NCBI GenBank assembly: GCA_900129595.1
Contig: FQWG01000008.1
Location: forward strand, 124,001 to 188,000
Reading direction: 5' to 3'
DNA: 64,000 nt
From: Flavobacterium frigidimaris
GTDB taxonomy: Bacteria > Bacteroidota > Bacteroidia > Flavobacteriales > Flavobacteriaceae
A program made the position numbers and the translations under genes. The notes below the pieces were generated by a model. The model searched no databases, was not told the DNA's origin, and worked only from the letters and a program-made list of their open reading frames with translations. Positions 33,574-43,219 of this stretch are shown here, piece by piece. How positions within the stretch are numbered: the stretch's first letter is position 1; each line of letters begins with the position of its first letter.

Positions 33574-35037
33574 ATGATTTTCAATTATAAAAAAAGTATA
33601 CAAAAAGCCTTGATTATTACGCCATTTCTAGCCTTATTATTGGCCGGATGCAGTGATAATGCTTTAGATACTGTTCCTGAAACGAGCATTTCTACAGAAA
33701 CTGCTTTCAGTACACCTGCCAAAATTCTGGCGCAGGTAAACGGGCTTTACGGTCAGTTTAGCAATCCGTCTTTATATGGCGGACGTTTCATTATTTTTAA
33801 TGAACAAAGAGGCGATGAATTCAGTCAAAACGATGGTAACAATTCAACAGGCGCGAATGTTTGGAATCAGACTATTACCTCATCAGGAGATTTTGTCAAC
33901 TCGGTTTGGAGCGCTGCATACACAACCATCAATTTTTCGAATATTCTGATCGATAATCTGGCAACTTCTACTGTTGTTACTGACGATTTACGTAAAAATT
34001 ATATTGCCGAAGCCAAATTTGTAAGAGCCATTTCATATCTGAGTTTAGTACAAACCTATGCAAAACCTTATGCACAAAACAGCGCTGCATTGGCACTTCC
34101 GTTGCGATTAAAAGGAAATACTTCAGGCGGAATTAATGACTTTACTTTTAGCAGTGTTGCGGATGTTTATGCTCAAATCTTAAAAGATCTTGACGAAGCC
34201 GAAGTTGATTTACCGGAGAGCTATTCTACCGGAATTCTTACGGCTTCAAGAGCGCACAAAGCTACTGCGATAGCCTTAAAAACCAGGGTTTATTTAAGCA
34301 AAGGCGATTATGCAAAAGTAATTTCTGAAGCCAGTAAACTGGTTCCTGCAACAGCTCCTTTTCAATACGTTTCCGGAAGTTTGACACATCGTTTAGAACC
34401 AAATGTAGCCACCGTTTTTGGAGGTTCTTATGTAGGGAACGAAGCGATATTTTCGATTCCGTTTACAACCGCGGCAGAAGCTCCGGGATTGCAAAGCGCA
34501 CTTGGCGGAAACTACTTAACTCCTGTTATTTATTTTAATACCGCAGCAATAATTGCTGATCCTGTTTATGCTTCGGCAACTTCTGCAGATGCCAGAAAAG
34601 GTTTGGTTATCACCAATGCAACCGGACAAAAACTATTGAACAAATTCAAGAAAAACGGTGCGCCTTTTACAGATTATGTTCCGGTGATTCGCTATGCCGA
34701 AGTTTTACTGAATTATGCCGAAGCAGCTGCTCAAAGTGACAATTTGCCTTTAGCACAATCTTTATTAGCAGCAGTAAGAAATCGTTCTGATGCCGCTTAC
34801 GTTTTCACAACCGGAGTTGCTACAAAAGACGAATTGATTGCCACTATTTTAAACGAAAGAAGAATAGAATTAGTAGGCGAAGGATTCCGTACGCCGGATT
34901 TATTGCGACGAGTTCAGGCGCTTCCTGCCAAAACAGGAAATGCAGGCGCTGCACCAGAAGTTTTGCCAACAGCGGCCAATTATGTCTGGGCAATACCAAG
35001 TAACGAATTAGCTTATAACAAACTGGCTCCAAGATAG
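33574..35037 (+). CDS. SusD/RagB substrate-binding lipoprotein (second sulfur locus)
   Basis: This 487-residue lipoprotein has the lipobox LAGC (Cys26). SusD-family segments include NYIAEAKFVRAISYLSLVQ, a TPR-like middle region and NERRIELVGEGFRTPDLLRR near the C-terminus. It pairs with the SusC directly upstream. The next genes encode an amidohydrolase and an SsuD-like monooxygenase in place of sulfatases, so the imported ligand may carry a carbon-sulfur bond; this is inference. Confidence 0.92.
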   Translation: MIFNYKKSIQKALIITPFLALLLAGCSDNALDTVPETSISTETAFSTPAKILAQVNGLYGQFSNPSLYGGRFIIFNEQRGDEFSQNDGNNSTGANVWNQTITSSGDFVNSVWSAAYTTINFSNILIDNLATSTVVTDDLRKNYIAEAKFVRAISYLSLVQTYAKPYAQNSAALALPLRLKGNTSGGINDFTFSSVADVYAQILKDLDEAEVDLPESYSTGILTASRAHKATAIALKTRVYLSKGDYAKVISEASKLVPATAPFQYVSGSLTHRLEPNVATVFGGSYVGNEAIFSIPFTTAAEAPGLQSALGGNYLTPVIYFNTAAIIADPVYASATSADARKGLVITNATGQKLLNKFKKNGAPFTDYVPVIRYAEVLLNYAEAAAQSDNLPLAQSLLAAVRNRSDAAYVFTTGVATKDELIATILNERRIELVGEGFRTPDLLRRVQALPAKTGNAGAAPEVLPTAANYVWAIPSNELAYNKLAPR

Positions 35038-35071
35038 AATACTATTAGATATAATTATAAAAAAATAAAAA

Positions 35072-35216
35072 TTAAACACATAGAAACATAGCTTTTAGAA
35101 ACTTTAAAAAAGGCGTTTCACTCGCATTAAAAAACATAGCTATGTGTTAGAAACTAGTTTCTTTCCAATTTTCTTTTTTCTAAAAAGCCAAAAACCTATG
35201 TTTCTATGTGTTTAAA
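35072..35216. repeat. Palindromic MITE-like repeat, family A (copy 2)
   Basis: The left end TTAAACACATAGAAACATAG is the complement of the right end CTATGTTTCTATGTGTTTAA, about 145 bases apart, with the internal AAAAAAGGCGTTTCACT and palindrome CACATAG/CTATGTG. It occupies most of the gap between susD and the amidohydrolase gene. Confidence 0.85.
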
Positions 35217-35278
35217 ATAATTATCCTCAACAGTTCATTCACTATAGCATTTATAAAAACAAAAAAAGAAATAACGAA

Positions 35279-36979
35279 ATGAAAACTAATTTAAAATATC
35301 TGGCTGTACTCTTCGCTACGACGATTATTAGTGCACAGCAAAAAAATACTGCCGAAAAGATTTATATCAACGGTAATATTATTACGGTTGATGCAAAAAA
35401 TAGTACTGCGCAAGCTGTTGCCGTAAGTAACGGTAAAATTCTGGCGGTTGGAACGAACGCAACAATCGAAAAATTAAAAGACAAAAATACGATCGTTGTC
35501 GATCTAAAAGGAAAAACAGTAGTTCCCGGATTTATTGACGGTCACAGTCATTTTATGGGTTTATCAAGATCTACTACCGTAAATGTAGGTTCTCCGCCAA
35601 TGGGAGATGTTAAAAATATTGCCGATTTGGTAAACCGTATTCAGGATTTTCAGAAGAAAAATAATGTCGCTCCAGGCGAATGGATCGATGCTTACGGATA
35701 TGATCAGGATCAACTTGAAGAAAAAAGACACCCGAATAAGGAAGATCTTGACGCTGCTTTTCCTAACAATCCGGTAACGATTACAAATATCAACGGACAT
35801 ATGTCGGTTTCGAATTCGTATGCTTTAAAACTTTCAGGAATTGATGCCACTACAGCAAATCCTCCGGGAGGCGCGATCGAAAGAAAAAAAGGTACCAACG
35901 AACCTACAGGATTATTACAAGAAAATGCCAGCCGATTATTGAAAAGGCCAGCCAAACCAGCTCCAACTTTAGACGAGCAGATAAAAGGTTTAAAAGAGCA
36001 GCAATTGTTTTATGCCAGCAATGGTATTACAACGGCTCAGGACGGATACTCAAGTTACGAATCGGTTGAATTATTGCATAAAGCGGCAGAAAGAAACGAG
36101 TTATTTATCGATATTGAAGCTTTGCCGGGATATCCAACTTTAGAAAAAGTATTAAAAAACCCTGACTTTAAATTTGGCGTTCTAAAAAATCACTTAAAAC
36201 TGGCCGGAACAAAAATGATTGCCGATGGTTCTCCACAAGGTAAAACTGCCTTTTTTAGTAAATCATATCTGGTAGAAGTGCCAGGTTGTAACCATGACGA
36301 ATGTACGGGTTTCGCTAATATTACTCAGGAACAGTTTAATGATCTTGTTATTAAAGCATTCCAAAATAATGTTCGTCCGTTTGTGCATTGCAACGGAGAT
36401 GCAACTATCGATATGTATCTGAAAGCGATAGAAAATGCCAATAAAACTTTAAATACGAATAGTAACGACCGCAGACCAGTGACCATTCACTCTCAGTTTG
36501 TGCGACCAGATCAGCTTGATGATTATAAAAAACTGGGAATTATTGCGGCTTTCTTTAGCAATCACGCTTTCTTTTGGGGCGATGTACACGTTCGCAATCT
36601 AGGCGCAGATAGAGCTAATTTTTTAAGCCCATTAAAAACTGCCATCAAAAAAGGAGTTGTTGCTACGAACCATACCGATTATCCGGTAACGCCTTTAAAC
36701 CAGTTGTTTTTATTGTGGACATCCGTAGAAAGAAAATCCCGTTCAGGTCAGGTTATTGGCCCGGATGAAAGACTTACTCCTATCGAAGGACTGCGTGCTA
36801 TCACAATTAATGGCGCTTATGAATATTTCGAAGAAAATAGCAAAGGTTCTATCGAAACCGGAAAACTAGCTGATTTAGTAGTGCTTTCTGACGATTTAAC
36901 CAAAATAGATCCTTCTAAAATAAAAGACATTACGGTTCTTGAAACGATAAAAGAAGGCAAAACAGTTTTTAAAAAATAA
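35279..36979 (+). CDS. Exported amidohydrolase, YtcJ-like
   Basis: This 566-residue protein has a signal peptide (after IISAQ) and amidohydrolase-superfamily metal ligands, beginning with DGHSHFMG (HxH) near residue 90, then HCNGD, HSQF and a late NHTDYP. The C-terminal region IEGLRAITINGAYEYFEENSKGSIETGKLADLVVLS is characteristic of the YtcJ group (amidohydrolase family 3). Such enzymes hydrolyse C-N bonds in varied amides or cyclic amides. It lies between the second susCD and the SsuD-like monooxygenase, perhaps trimming an imported N- and S-containing compound. Confidence 0.88.
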   Translation: MKTNLKYLAVLFATTIISAQQKNTAEKIYINGNIITVDAKNSTAQAVAVSNGKILAVGTNATIEKLKDKNTIVVDLKGKTVVPGFIDGHSHFMGLSRSTTVNVGSPPMGDVKNIADLVNRIQDFQKKNNVAPGEWIDAYGYDQDQLEEKRHPNKEDLDAAFPNNPVTITNINGHMSVSNSYALKLSGIDATTANPPGGAIERKKGTNEPTGLLQENASRLLKRPAKPAPTLDEQIKGLKEQQLFYASNGITTAQDGYSSYESVELLHKAAERNELFIDIEALPGYPTLEKVLKNPDFKFGVLKNHLKLAGTKMIADGSPQGKTAFFSKSYLVEVPGCNHDECTGFANITQEQFNDLVIKAFQNNVRPFVHCNGDATIDMYLKAIENANKTLNTNSNDRRPVTIHSQFVRPDQLDDYKKLGIIAAFFSNHAFFWGDVHVRNLGADRANFLSPLKTAIKKGVVATNHTDYPVTPLNQLFLLWTSVERKSRSGQVIGPDERLTPIEGLRAITINGAYEYFEENSKGSIETGKLADLVVLSDDLTKIDPSKIKDITVLETIKEGKTVFKK

Positions 36980-37001
36980 TCCATAATTAAAACTCAAAAA
37001 T

Positions 37002-37154
37002 ATGAATCAGTTCAACCTAAATCCCGCACCTGTTGTATCAATGAGAATTAAAAATACTGAAATTTCCTGGTCGAGCGAAGCTGATAAAAACGCACAGGAA
37101 AACCACAACAAAAAATTGAAAAAAAGCTTAAAAAAGAAAAGAAAAAATGATTGA
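37002..37154 (+). CDS. Small basic protein (50 aa) overlapping the monooxygenase gene
   Basis: ATG at 37002 opens a 50-codon frame that starts 22 bases after the amidohydrolase stop and ends inside the next gene. The monooxygenase ATG and this TGA share the 8-base overlap ATGATTGA (37147-37154), a typical coupling arrangement. The product begins MNQFNLNPAPVVSM and ends in a Lys-rich tail (KKLKKSLKKKRK). No family is recognised. A short EISW segment also occurs near the N-terminus of the monooxygenase, so a remnant of a duplicated start is another reading. Confidence 0.6.
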   Translation: MNQFNLNPAPVVSMRIKNTEISWSSEADKNAQENHNKKLKKSLKKKRKND

Positions 37155-38313
37155 AGGTAAAATTGAAACAGTAACCATTAGAACCCCGGAAAGAGTAGCA
37201 GAAATTTCCTGGTTCAATGACATTATTGGTGGAGATACAGCATATTTAGGCGTATTAGATAATGATCGCCGAAGCAGTTACGAGCATTGTCGTGAAATAA
37301 CATTAGAAGCAGAAAAACTTGGATTTAGTAATATTCTTTATCCATCTGCCTATACCGTAGGGCAAGACGGATTGGCTTTTGCAGCAAGCGTTGCGCCGGA
37401 AACGAATAAGATCACGTTTTTGCTTGCGGTTCGTACGGGAGAAGTGCATCCGCCCATGTTGGCGCGAGCTATTTCTTCGTTAGATCACATGCTGAAAGGA
37501 AGATTGATCTTGAATATCATCAACTCTGATTTGCCAGGAACTCGTGAAGATCCTAATCTAAGATACCAACGATGTTCTGAGGTTATTCAGATTTTACAAC
37601 AAGGCTGGACACAAGACAGAATCTCGCACAAAGGCGAAATTTATCAGTTTGATTTGCCATCAGATCCTGTAAAATCCTATCAGCAAAACGGCGGTCCATT
37701 ATTGTATTTTGGAGGAACTTCCCCTGGTTCCAGAGCCGTTTGTGCGAAACATTGCGACGTGTTTTTGACCTGGCCGGAATCTGAAGAATCTATGTATGCC
37801 ACTTTGAAAGAAATGAGTGAACGCGCTGCCGCAGAAGGAAGAACCATCGATTTCGGGTTAAGAATTCATGTTATCGTTCGTGAAACGCAGGAAGAAGCAA
37901 GAGCTTACGCCAAAAAATTAATCTCAAAATTCGACGAAAAACGAGGTTTAGAAATCAGAAGTCGTGGCGAAGATTCACGTTCGTTAGGTGTTTTAAAACA
38001 AGATGAATTAAGAGAAACTTCGGATGAAGAGGGTTATGTAGAAGATATCTTATGGACCGATATTGGTAAAGTTTTCTCCGGTTGCGGAAGTGGTTTGGTA
38101 GGAAGTGCTGATCAGATTATAGAAAAACTAAACCGCTACATGGATATGGGTTTCAGATCTTTTATTTTTTCCGGTTTTCCTTTGATTGAAGAAGCGAATT
38201 ATTTTGCCAAATTGGTTTTACCTCGTTTACCAAATGCATCGTTACCTTATCTGCAAGGAAGAATTCCGCAGGAAACACCTACAACACCTTTGACCAATGC
38301 CGAATTGGTTTAG
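37147..38313 (+). CDS. SsuD-like LLM-class flavin-dependent monooxygenase
   Basis: This 388-residue TIM-barrel protein of the bacterial-luciferase-like family most resembles FMNH2-dependent alkanesulfonate monooxygenases. It shows GFSNILYPSAYTVGQDGLAFAAS, FLLAVRTGEVHPPMLARAISSLDHMLKGRLILNIIN and GGTSPGSRAVCAKHCDVFLTWPE. SsuD-type enzymes cleave the C-S bond of sulfonates to sulfite and aldehyde. No SsuE-type flavin reductase is seen in the window. The location upstream of cysteine synthesis genes in a sulfatase island supports sulfonate use; other LLM reactions are possible. Confidence 0.85.
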   Translation: MIEGKIETVTIRTPERVAEISWFNDIIGGDTAYLGVLDNDRRSSYEHCREITLEAEKLGFSNILYPSAYTVGQDGLAFAASVAPETNKITFLLAVRTGEVHPPMLARAISSLDHMLKGRLILNIINSDLPGTREDPNLRYQRCSEVIQILQQGWTQDRISHKGEIYQFDLPSDPVKSYQQNGGPLLYFGGTSPGSRAVCAKHCDVFLTWPESEESMYATLKEMSERAAAEGRTIDFGLRIHVIVRETQEEARAYAKKLISKFDEKRGLEIRSRGEDSRSLGVLKQDELRETSDEEGYVEDILWTDIGKVFSGCGSGLVGSADQIIEKLNRYMDMGFRSFIFSGFPLIEEANYFAKLVLPRLPNASLPYLQGRIPQETPTTPLTNAELV

Positions 38314-38334
38314 TTATAAAAACAAAAAATCAGA

Positions 38335-39768
38335 ATGTCAGAAATAGAAAAAAAACAAGAATACAAAAGAGAACTCGGTCTTGCCGATGCAGCCTTATTG
38401 GTGGCCAGCGGAATGATTGGTTCGGGAATTTTTATTGTGAGTGCCGATGTTACGCGTAATGTAGGATCAGCTGGCTGGCTGATTTTAGTTTGGTTAATTG
38501 GCGGATTCATGACATTGATTGCTGCTGTGAGTTATGGCGAATTGAGCGGCATGTTTCCTAAATCGGGCGGTCAGTATATTTATCTAAAGGAAGCTTATAA
38601 TCCGCTTGTGGCCTTTGTATACGGATGGAGTTTGTTTACCGTAATTCAAACCGGAACTATTGCTGCGGTTTGTGTATCGTTCTTTAAATTTCTGGCGTAT
38701 TTTTTTCCGCTTTTCAGCGAAGATTTGGTCGCTTTCAGGATTGGAGATTCTTTCACCATTTCGCCGGCACAACTCTCCTCTATCGTCTTGTTGTTCATTT
38801 TAACCTACATCAATACCAAAGGCGTAAAACTGGGAAAAGTGATTCAAAAATTCTTTACCGGAACCAAATTAATAAGCTTACTAATTCTGATTGTCTTTGG
38901 GTTTATCTTTTTCAAACCCGAAGTGTGGCAGGCCAACTGGACGAATCCGTTTCATTTGCAAAAGCTAAATCCGGATGGTTCGTTTTTACAATACACCAAT
39001 ACACCCGCTTTTTGGGGCGCGATTGCTTCGGCATTGGTTGGAACTGTTATTAGCTATGATGCCTGGAATAATGTGACGTTTGTTTCGGATGAAATAAAAA
39101 ATCCAAAACGAAATATTGGTTTGAGTCTGCTTTTAGGAACTGCCGTTGTAACGATTATTTACGTTTCGGTAAATGTAATGTTTACAGCCGTTTTACCTGT
39201 TGAAGCTATCGGAACTCCTGAAAAAGACCGCGTTGGTATTGCTGCTGCACAGGCAATTTTTGGCTCAAGCGGAACTTCGATTATTGCGCTAATGATTTTG
39301 ATTGCTTCTTTTGGTTGTGCCAACGGAATGATTTTATCTGGCGCAAGAGTCTATCAAAGTATGGCAAAAGATGGTTTGTTTTTTAAGAAAACAGCGATTT
39401 TAAACCAACATTCGGTTCCTGCAAACGCACTTTGGATTCAGTTTTTTATGGCCGTGATTTTAAGTTTAAGCGGTCGTTACGGGAATTTATTAGACATGAT
39501 TTCTTTTGTAGTGGTATTGTTTTACGTGATTACCATTGCCGGTATTTTTGTTTTAAGAATTAAAAAACCGCAACACGAAAGACCGTACAGAGCTTTTGGA
39601 TATCCGTTTTTACCTATTATTTATATCCTTTTAGGATCGGCTTTTTGTATTTTATTAATCATTTATAAACCTACTTATACCTGGCCGGGATTAATCATCG
39701 CCGGTATCGGAATACCTGTTTTTTATATTAGAGAGAAATTTTCAAAACCAAAAACCGAAGACATTTAA
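38335..39768 (+). CDS. APC-superfamily amino acid permease
   Basis: This 477-residue membrane protein has twelve predicted membrane segments and the APC signature near the N-terminus, GLADAALLVASGMIGSGIF. It then has SGMFPKSGGQYIYLKEAYNP and a C-terminal RPYRAFGYPFLPIIY typical of the LAT/APA-type subgroup. It would take up or exchange amino acids. Only 21 bases separate it from the monooxygenase gene, so it probably imports the compound processed by that enzyme and the amidohydrolase, or a product of it. The substrate is not deducible. Confidence 0.88.
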   Translation: MSEIEKKQEYKRELGLADAALLVASGMIGSGIFIVSADVTRNVGSAGWLILVWLIGGFMTLIAAVSYGELSGMFPKSGGQYIYLKEAYNPLVAFVYGWSLFTVIQTGTIAAVCVSFFKFLAYFFPLFSEDLVAFRIGDSFTISPAQLSSIVLLFILTYINTKGVKLGKVIQKFFTGTKLISLLILIVFGFIFFKPEVWQANWTNPFHLQKLNPDGSFLQYTNTPAFWGAIASALVGTVISYDAWNNVTFVSDEIKNPKRNIGLSLLLGTAVVTIIYVSVNVMFTAVLPVEAIGTPEKDRVGIAAAQAIFGSSGTSIIALMILIASFGCANGMILSGARVYQSMAKDGLFFKKTAILNQHSVPANALWIQFFMAVILSLSGRYGNLLDMISFVVVLFYVITIAGIFVLRIKKPQHERPYRAFGYPFLPIIYILLGSAFCILLIIYKPTYTWPGLIIAGIGIPVFYIREKFSKPKTEDI

Positions 39769-39785
39769 CCCGTTGTGCATAATTA

Positions 39786-39923
39786 TTTAACACATAGAAA
39801 CATAGCTTATGGTTACTTTAAAAAAGGCGTTTCACTTAGAATAAATCACATAGCTATGTGAAAGAAATGTATTTCTTTTTGTCTCCTTTGAGATACATAA
39901 AATCTATGTTTCTATGTGTTTAA
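39786..39923. repeat. Palindromic MITE-like repeat, family A (copy 3)
   Basis: TTTAACACATAGAAACATAG and the complement ending CTATGTTTCTATGTG enclose the conserved AAAAAAGGCGTTTCACTT and palindrome CACATAGCTATGTG. It lies between the permease and serine acetyltransferase genes. Confidence 0.85.
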
Positions 39924-40030
39924 TAAATGTTGGAAGATTCGACGAATTGCTTTAAAATGTTTTAGAATACCTAATTAGATTAGTTGATTTCTCATAAAGA
40001 TGTTAGTTATGAACCAAAAAACAAACCATT

Positions 40031-40855
40031 ATGAATTCATTTTATCAAGAAATAGCAAACAACCATCAGAGTTTATTGATCCTTCCTCAAAAAAAGGTAA
40101 TTCATCAGTTTATTGAAGATTTATTCTCTGTTTTATTTTCGAATACTTCAAAGCGTTTTGGAGATTTATCTATTATCAAAAACAAATTTGAAGTTTTAGA
40201 AAAGCAATTTAATGAAATCGTAATCGACTATTCATCCAAAAAAGAGGACAGTTTCGAGCAAACTCAACTATTTTTCGAAGCACTGCCTAATTTGTACAAA
40301 AAAACATTAAACGACGCCGATACGATTTTTAGAAAAGATCCCGCCGCAAAATCTATAGAAGAAGTTTTGTATGCTTATCCCGGATTTTTTGCAATTGCCG
40401 TTTACCGGTTTTCACATCAAATTTGGAATCAGGATTTAAAACTTCTGGCACGAACTTTTTCTGAATATGCGCATATCAAAACCAGTATCGAAATTCATCC
40501 CGGCGCGCAAATAGGTAATGATTTCGCTATCGATCACGGAACCGGAATTGTAATAGGCGAAACCACGATTATTGGCGATAATGTGCAAATCTACCAAGGC
40601 GTTACATTGGGCGCTTTGAGTGTAAAAAAGGAAGAAGCTTTTATAAAGAGGCATCCTACGATTGAAAACAATGTTATTATTTATTCGAATAGTACGATTC
40701 TGGGCGGGCAAACTGTTGTGGGAAGGGATTCTATCATTGGAGGCAATGTCTGGCTGACGTATACGGTTCCGTCAAATTCTGTGGTGTATCATAAAAATGA
40801 GATTAAAGTGAAGGATAATAATCCGTTTCCGGAACCTATTTTTTATTCGATTTAA
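40031..40855 (+). CDS. cysE: Serine O-acetyltransferase
   Basis: This enzyme makes O-acetylserine from serine and acetyl-CoA. The 274-residue protein has an alpha-helical N-terminal domain and a left-handed beta-helix of hexapeptide repeats from about residue 155, with the catalytic region IDHGTGIVIGETTIIGDNVQIYQG. The long Bacteroidota/Gram-positive-like N-terminus is normal for the EpsC type. The chain ends in Ile (FYSI), the residue that in many CysE proteins inserts into the CysK active site, so complex formation with the synthase encoded next is plausible. It has its own 262-base upstream region with a family A repeat. Confidence 0.92.
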   Translation: MNSFYQEIANNHQSLLILPQKKVIHQFIEDLFSVLFSNTSKRFGDLSIIKNKFEVLEKQFNEIVIDYSSKKEDSFEQTQLFFEALPNLYKKTLNDADTIFRKDPAAKSIEEVLYAYPGFFAIAVYRFSHQIWNQDLKLLARTFSEYAHIKTSIEIHPGAQIGNDFAIDHGTGIVIGETTIIGDNVQIYQGVTLGALSVKKEEAFIKRHPTIENNVIIYSNSTILGGQTVVGRDSIIGGNVWLTYTVPSNSVVYHKNEIKVKDNNPFPEPIFYSI

Positions 40856-40937
40856 AATGGTTTAAACCATGTAAGGAATATTTGAACCATATAAGTAATG
40901 TAAGAACATATAAAAGGTCTTGTAAAATCTAACCGTA

Positions 40938-41050
40938 ATCTTGTCATCCCGAGGAACGAGGGATCTCCGTTAGTAGCTCGAAAAAGATTGGCGATTTTAT
41001 TTGCGGAGTTTCTTGCGTTCCTTCGACTTCGCTCAGGATGACAAAAATGA
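40938..41050. repeat. Family C palindromic repeat (flipped interior)
   Basis: It starts TTGTCATCCCGAGGAACGAG and ends TTCGCTCAGGATGACAAA. The ends are inverted repeats and match the 27453-27567 copy in reverse interior orientation. Together with a partial family A repeat it fills the 352 bases between cysE and cysteine synthase. Confidence 0.85.
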
Positions 41051-41106
41051 GTAGAATCATTGGCGTAAAACTTTGACAAAGTTGTCGAAATCAAAGTATT
41101 CTTTTT

Positions 41107-41184
41107 CACATCGCTATGAGTTTTATTCTAAGTGAAACGCCTTTTTTAAGCACAACTAAAAGCTATGTCCCTATGTGTTTAAAA
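41107..41184. repeat. Partial, inverted family A repeat (copy 4)
   Basis: Read on the - strand it gives TTAAACACATAGGGACATAG, then AAAAAAGGCGTTTCACTTAG, like the left half and centre of the full copies. The other end is degenerate (TCACATCGCTATGAG). Confidence 0.7.
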
Positions 41185-41207
41185 AAATAACAGTTAAAAA
41201 AAGCAAC

Positions 41208-42128
41208 ATGAAATATCAAAATATACTACAAACCATAGGCAATACACCCCACGTAAAACTCAACAAGATTTTTCCGGAGCATCAGGTTTGGATCAAAATT
41301 GAAAAGTCGAATCCGGGGGCGAGTATCAAAGACAGGATTGCATTGGCGATGATTGAAGATGCCGAACAAAAGGGACTTTTAAATCCTGATTCGATTATTA
41401 TAGAACCTACTTCGGGAAATACAGGAATAGGACTTTCGCTGGTTGCTGCAGTAAAAGGATACAAAGTAATTCTGGTAATGCCGGAATCGATGAGTGTCGA
41501 AAGACGAAAAATCATGAATGCTTATGGTGCCGAATTTGTTTTAACGCCAAGAGAAAAAGGAACTTCGGGCGCAGTAGAAAAAGCGAAAGAATTAGCCTTA
41601 TCAACTCCTAATTCATTTTTGCCTTTTCAGTTTACGAATCCGGCAAATGTTGAGATTCATGAAAAAACAACGGCTCAGGAAATTCTGCAGGATTTTCCGG
41701 AAGGTATCGATTACCTCATCACGGGAGTTGGAACGGGCGGACATATTACGGGAGTTTCTAAAATTTTGAAACAACATTTTCCTAATCTTAAAACCTACGC
41801 GGTCGAACCTGCCTTATCACCGGTTTTAAGCGGAGGTTCTCCTGCCCCACACCCTATTCAGGGCATTGGCGCGGGATTTATTCCTGAAGTTTTTAATCGG
41901 GATTATATTGATTTGGTGATTCCGGTTGAAAAGGAAGATGCTTTTTATTTTGCTAAAAGGTTACCCAAGGAAGAAGGAATTTTTGCGGGAATTTCGACGG
42001 GAGCTTCTTTGGCAGCAATAGCAAAGCAAATCAATAAAATCCCGAAAGATGCTGTTGTTTTGACTTTTAATTATGATAGCGGAGAACGATATCTTTCGGT
42101 TGACGAGTTATTCGATCCGCTTTCATAA
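41208..42128 (+). CDS. cysM: Cysteine synthase (O-acetylserine sulfhydrylase)
   Basis: This PLP enzyme combines O-acetylserine with sulfide (or thiosulfate in CysM types) to make cysteine. The 306-residue chain shows the PLP lysine in [12 protein letters not shown], the substrate loop [13 protein letters not shown], and the phosphate loop [12 protein letters not shown]. It ends [15 protein letters not shown]. The ATG at 41208 is chosen over 41175 because the protein then starts [14 protein letters not shown] as in the family. Separating CysK from CysM is uncertain. It follows cysE and precedes the encapsulin pair, forming a cysteine make-and-use module. Confidence 0.9.
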   Translation: MKYQNILQTIGNTPHVKLNKIFPEHQVWIKIEKSNPGASIKDRIALAMIEDAEQKGLLNPDSIIIEPTSGNTGIGLSLVAAVKGYKVILVMPESMSVERRKIMNAYGAEFVLTPREKGTSGAVEKAKELALSTPNSFLPFQFTNPANVEIHEKTTAQEILQDFPEGIDYLITGVGTGGHITGVSKILKQHFPNLKTYAVEPALSPVLSGGSPAPHPIQGIGAGFIPEVFNRDYIDLVIPVEKEDAFYFAKRLPKEEGIFAGISTGASLAAIAKQINKIPKDAVVLTFNYDSGERYLSVDELFDPLS

Positions 42129-42298
42129 TTCTGTAATACAACAAATTACATATTATTTCACATTAAAATAAACAACATTTACTTCTGATATTTTTATTTT
42201 TAACATAAATTTACTGATACGCTTAAATAGTGTTTTTTACGAATAAAATTCTTAAAAAAGTGTACCAAAAATAAATTAACCATTAAACCTTTAAAGCC

Positions 42299-43219
42299 AT
42301 GGCTGAACAAAAACAACAACAAACAGCATTAGGAGATGTTGCAGCAAGACAATTAGCAATTGCAACACGTACGGTCCCTCAAATTGGGACAATTTCACCA
42401 CGTTGGCTCACACATCTTTTACATTGGACACCAGTAGAATCAGGTGTATTTCGTTTGAATAAAGTAAAAGACGGAAGCCATATCGAAGTCGATTGTTCGG
42501 CACGTGACGAAAGAGTTTTACCAAATACTTTCGTAGATTATATCGATAATCCAAGAGAATACAATCTGGCAGCAGTACAAACGATTGTAGATGTACACAC
42601 CAGGGTTTCTGACTTGTACAGCAAACCATACAATCAAATTTCTGAACAATTACGTTTGGCTATTGAAACGATCAAAGAACGTCAGGAAAGCGAATTAATC
42701 AACAATAAAGATTATGGTTTGTTGAGTAATGTTGCAAAATCTCAAATCATTAAAACCAGAACTGGCGCACCAACTCCGGACGATTTAGACGAATTGCTGA
42801 CAAAAGTGTGGAAAGAACCTGGATTTTTCTTGTTGCATCCTTTAGCGATTGCTGCTTTTGGCCGCGAATGTACACGTCGCGGTGTTCCTCCTCCTACAAC
42901 GTCTTTATTTGGATCTCAGTTCTTGACATGGAGAGGTATTCCGCTTATTCCATCGGATAAATTACCAATCGTAAACGGAAAATCGAAAATTATCTTATTG
43001 CGTACGGGCGAAAGCCGTCAGGGTGTTATCGGATTGATTCAACCGGGATTACAAGGCGAGCAATCACCAGGATTATCAGTTCGTTTTATGGGAATCAATG
43101 AAAAAGCAATTGCATCTTACCTGGTCTCTCTTTATTGCTCATTGGCAATTTTGGTCGATGATGCTATTGCAGTTCTTGAAGATGTAGAAATAGGAAAGTA
43201 CCATGAGTATAAATACTAA
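42299..43219 (+). CDS. Family 2A encapsulin shell protein (SrpI-like)
   Basis: This 306-residue protein has the conserved N-terminal region of family 2 encapsulins, RTVPQIGTISPRWLTHLLHWTP followed by VESGVFRLNKVKDG, and a long HK97-like remainder (KEPGFFLLHPLAIAAFGREC, PPPTTSLFGSQFLTWRG, LLRTGESRQGVIGL). There is no inserted cyclic-nucleotide domain, so it belongs to type 2A, as does SrpI of Synechococcus, which is sulfur-regulated. Shell proteins of this type assemble into icosahedral compartments around a cysteine desulfurase. The cargo gene overlaps its last 17 bases. The cell would use it for sulfur storage or handling; recent work on type 2A shells points to elemental sulfur. Confidence 0.92.
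   Translation: MAEQKQQQTALGDVAARQLAIATRTVPQIGTISPRWLTHLLHWTPVESGVFRLNKVKDGSHIEVDCSARDERVLPNTFVDYIDNPREYNLAAVQTIVDVHTRVSDLYSKPYNQISEQLRLAIETIKERQESELINNKDYGLLSNVAKSQIIKTRTGAPTPDDLDELLTKVWKEPGFFLLHPLAIAAFGRECTRRGVPPPTTSLFGSQFLTWRGIPLIPSDKLPIVNGKSKIILLRTGESRQGVIGLIQPGLQGEQSPGLSVRFMGINEKAIASYLVSLYCSLAILVDDAIAVLEDVEIGKYHEYKY

Noticed and set aside
40013..40120. Small frame MNQKTNHYEF overlapping the cysE start
   Set aside because: It runs out of frame into cysE, has no Cys codons and no sign of conservation.
8544..41184. The spaced family A repeats as a CRISPR array
   Set aside because: Copies are thousands of bases apart with inverted ends and no regular spacers; no cas gene is present.
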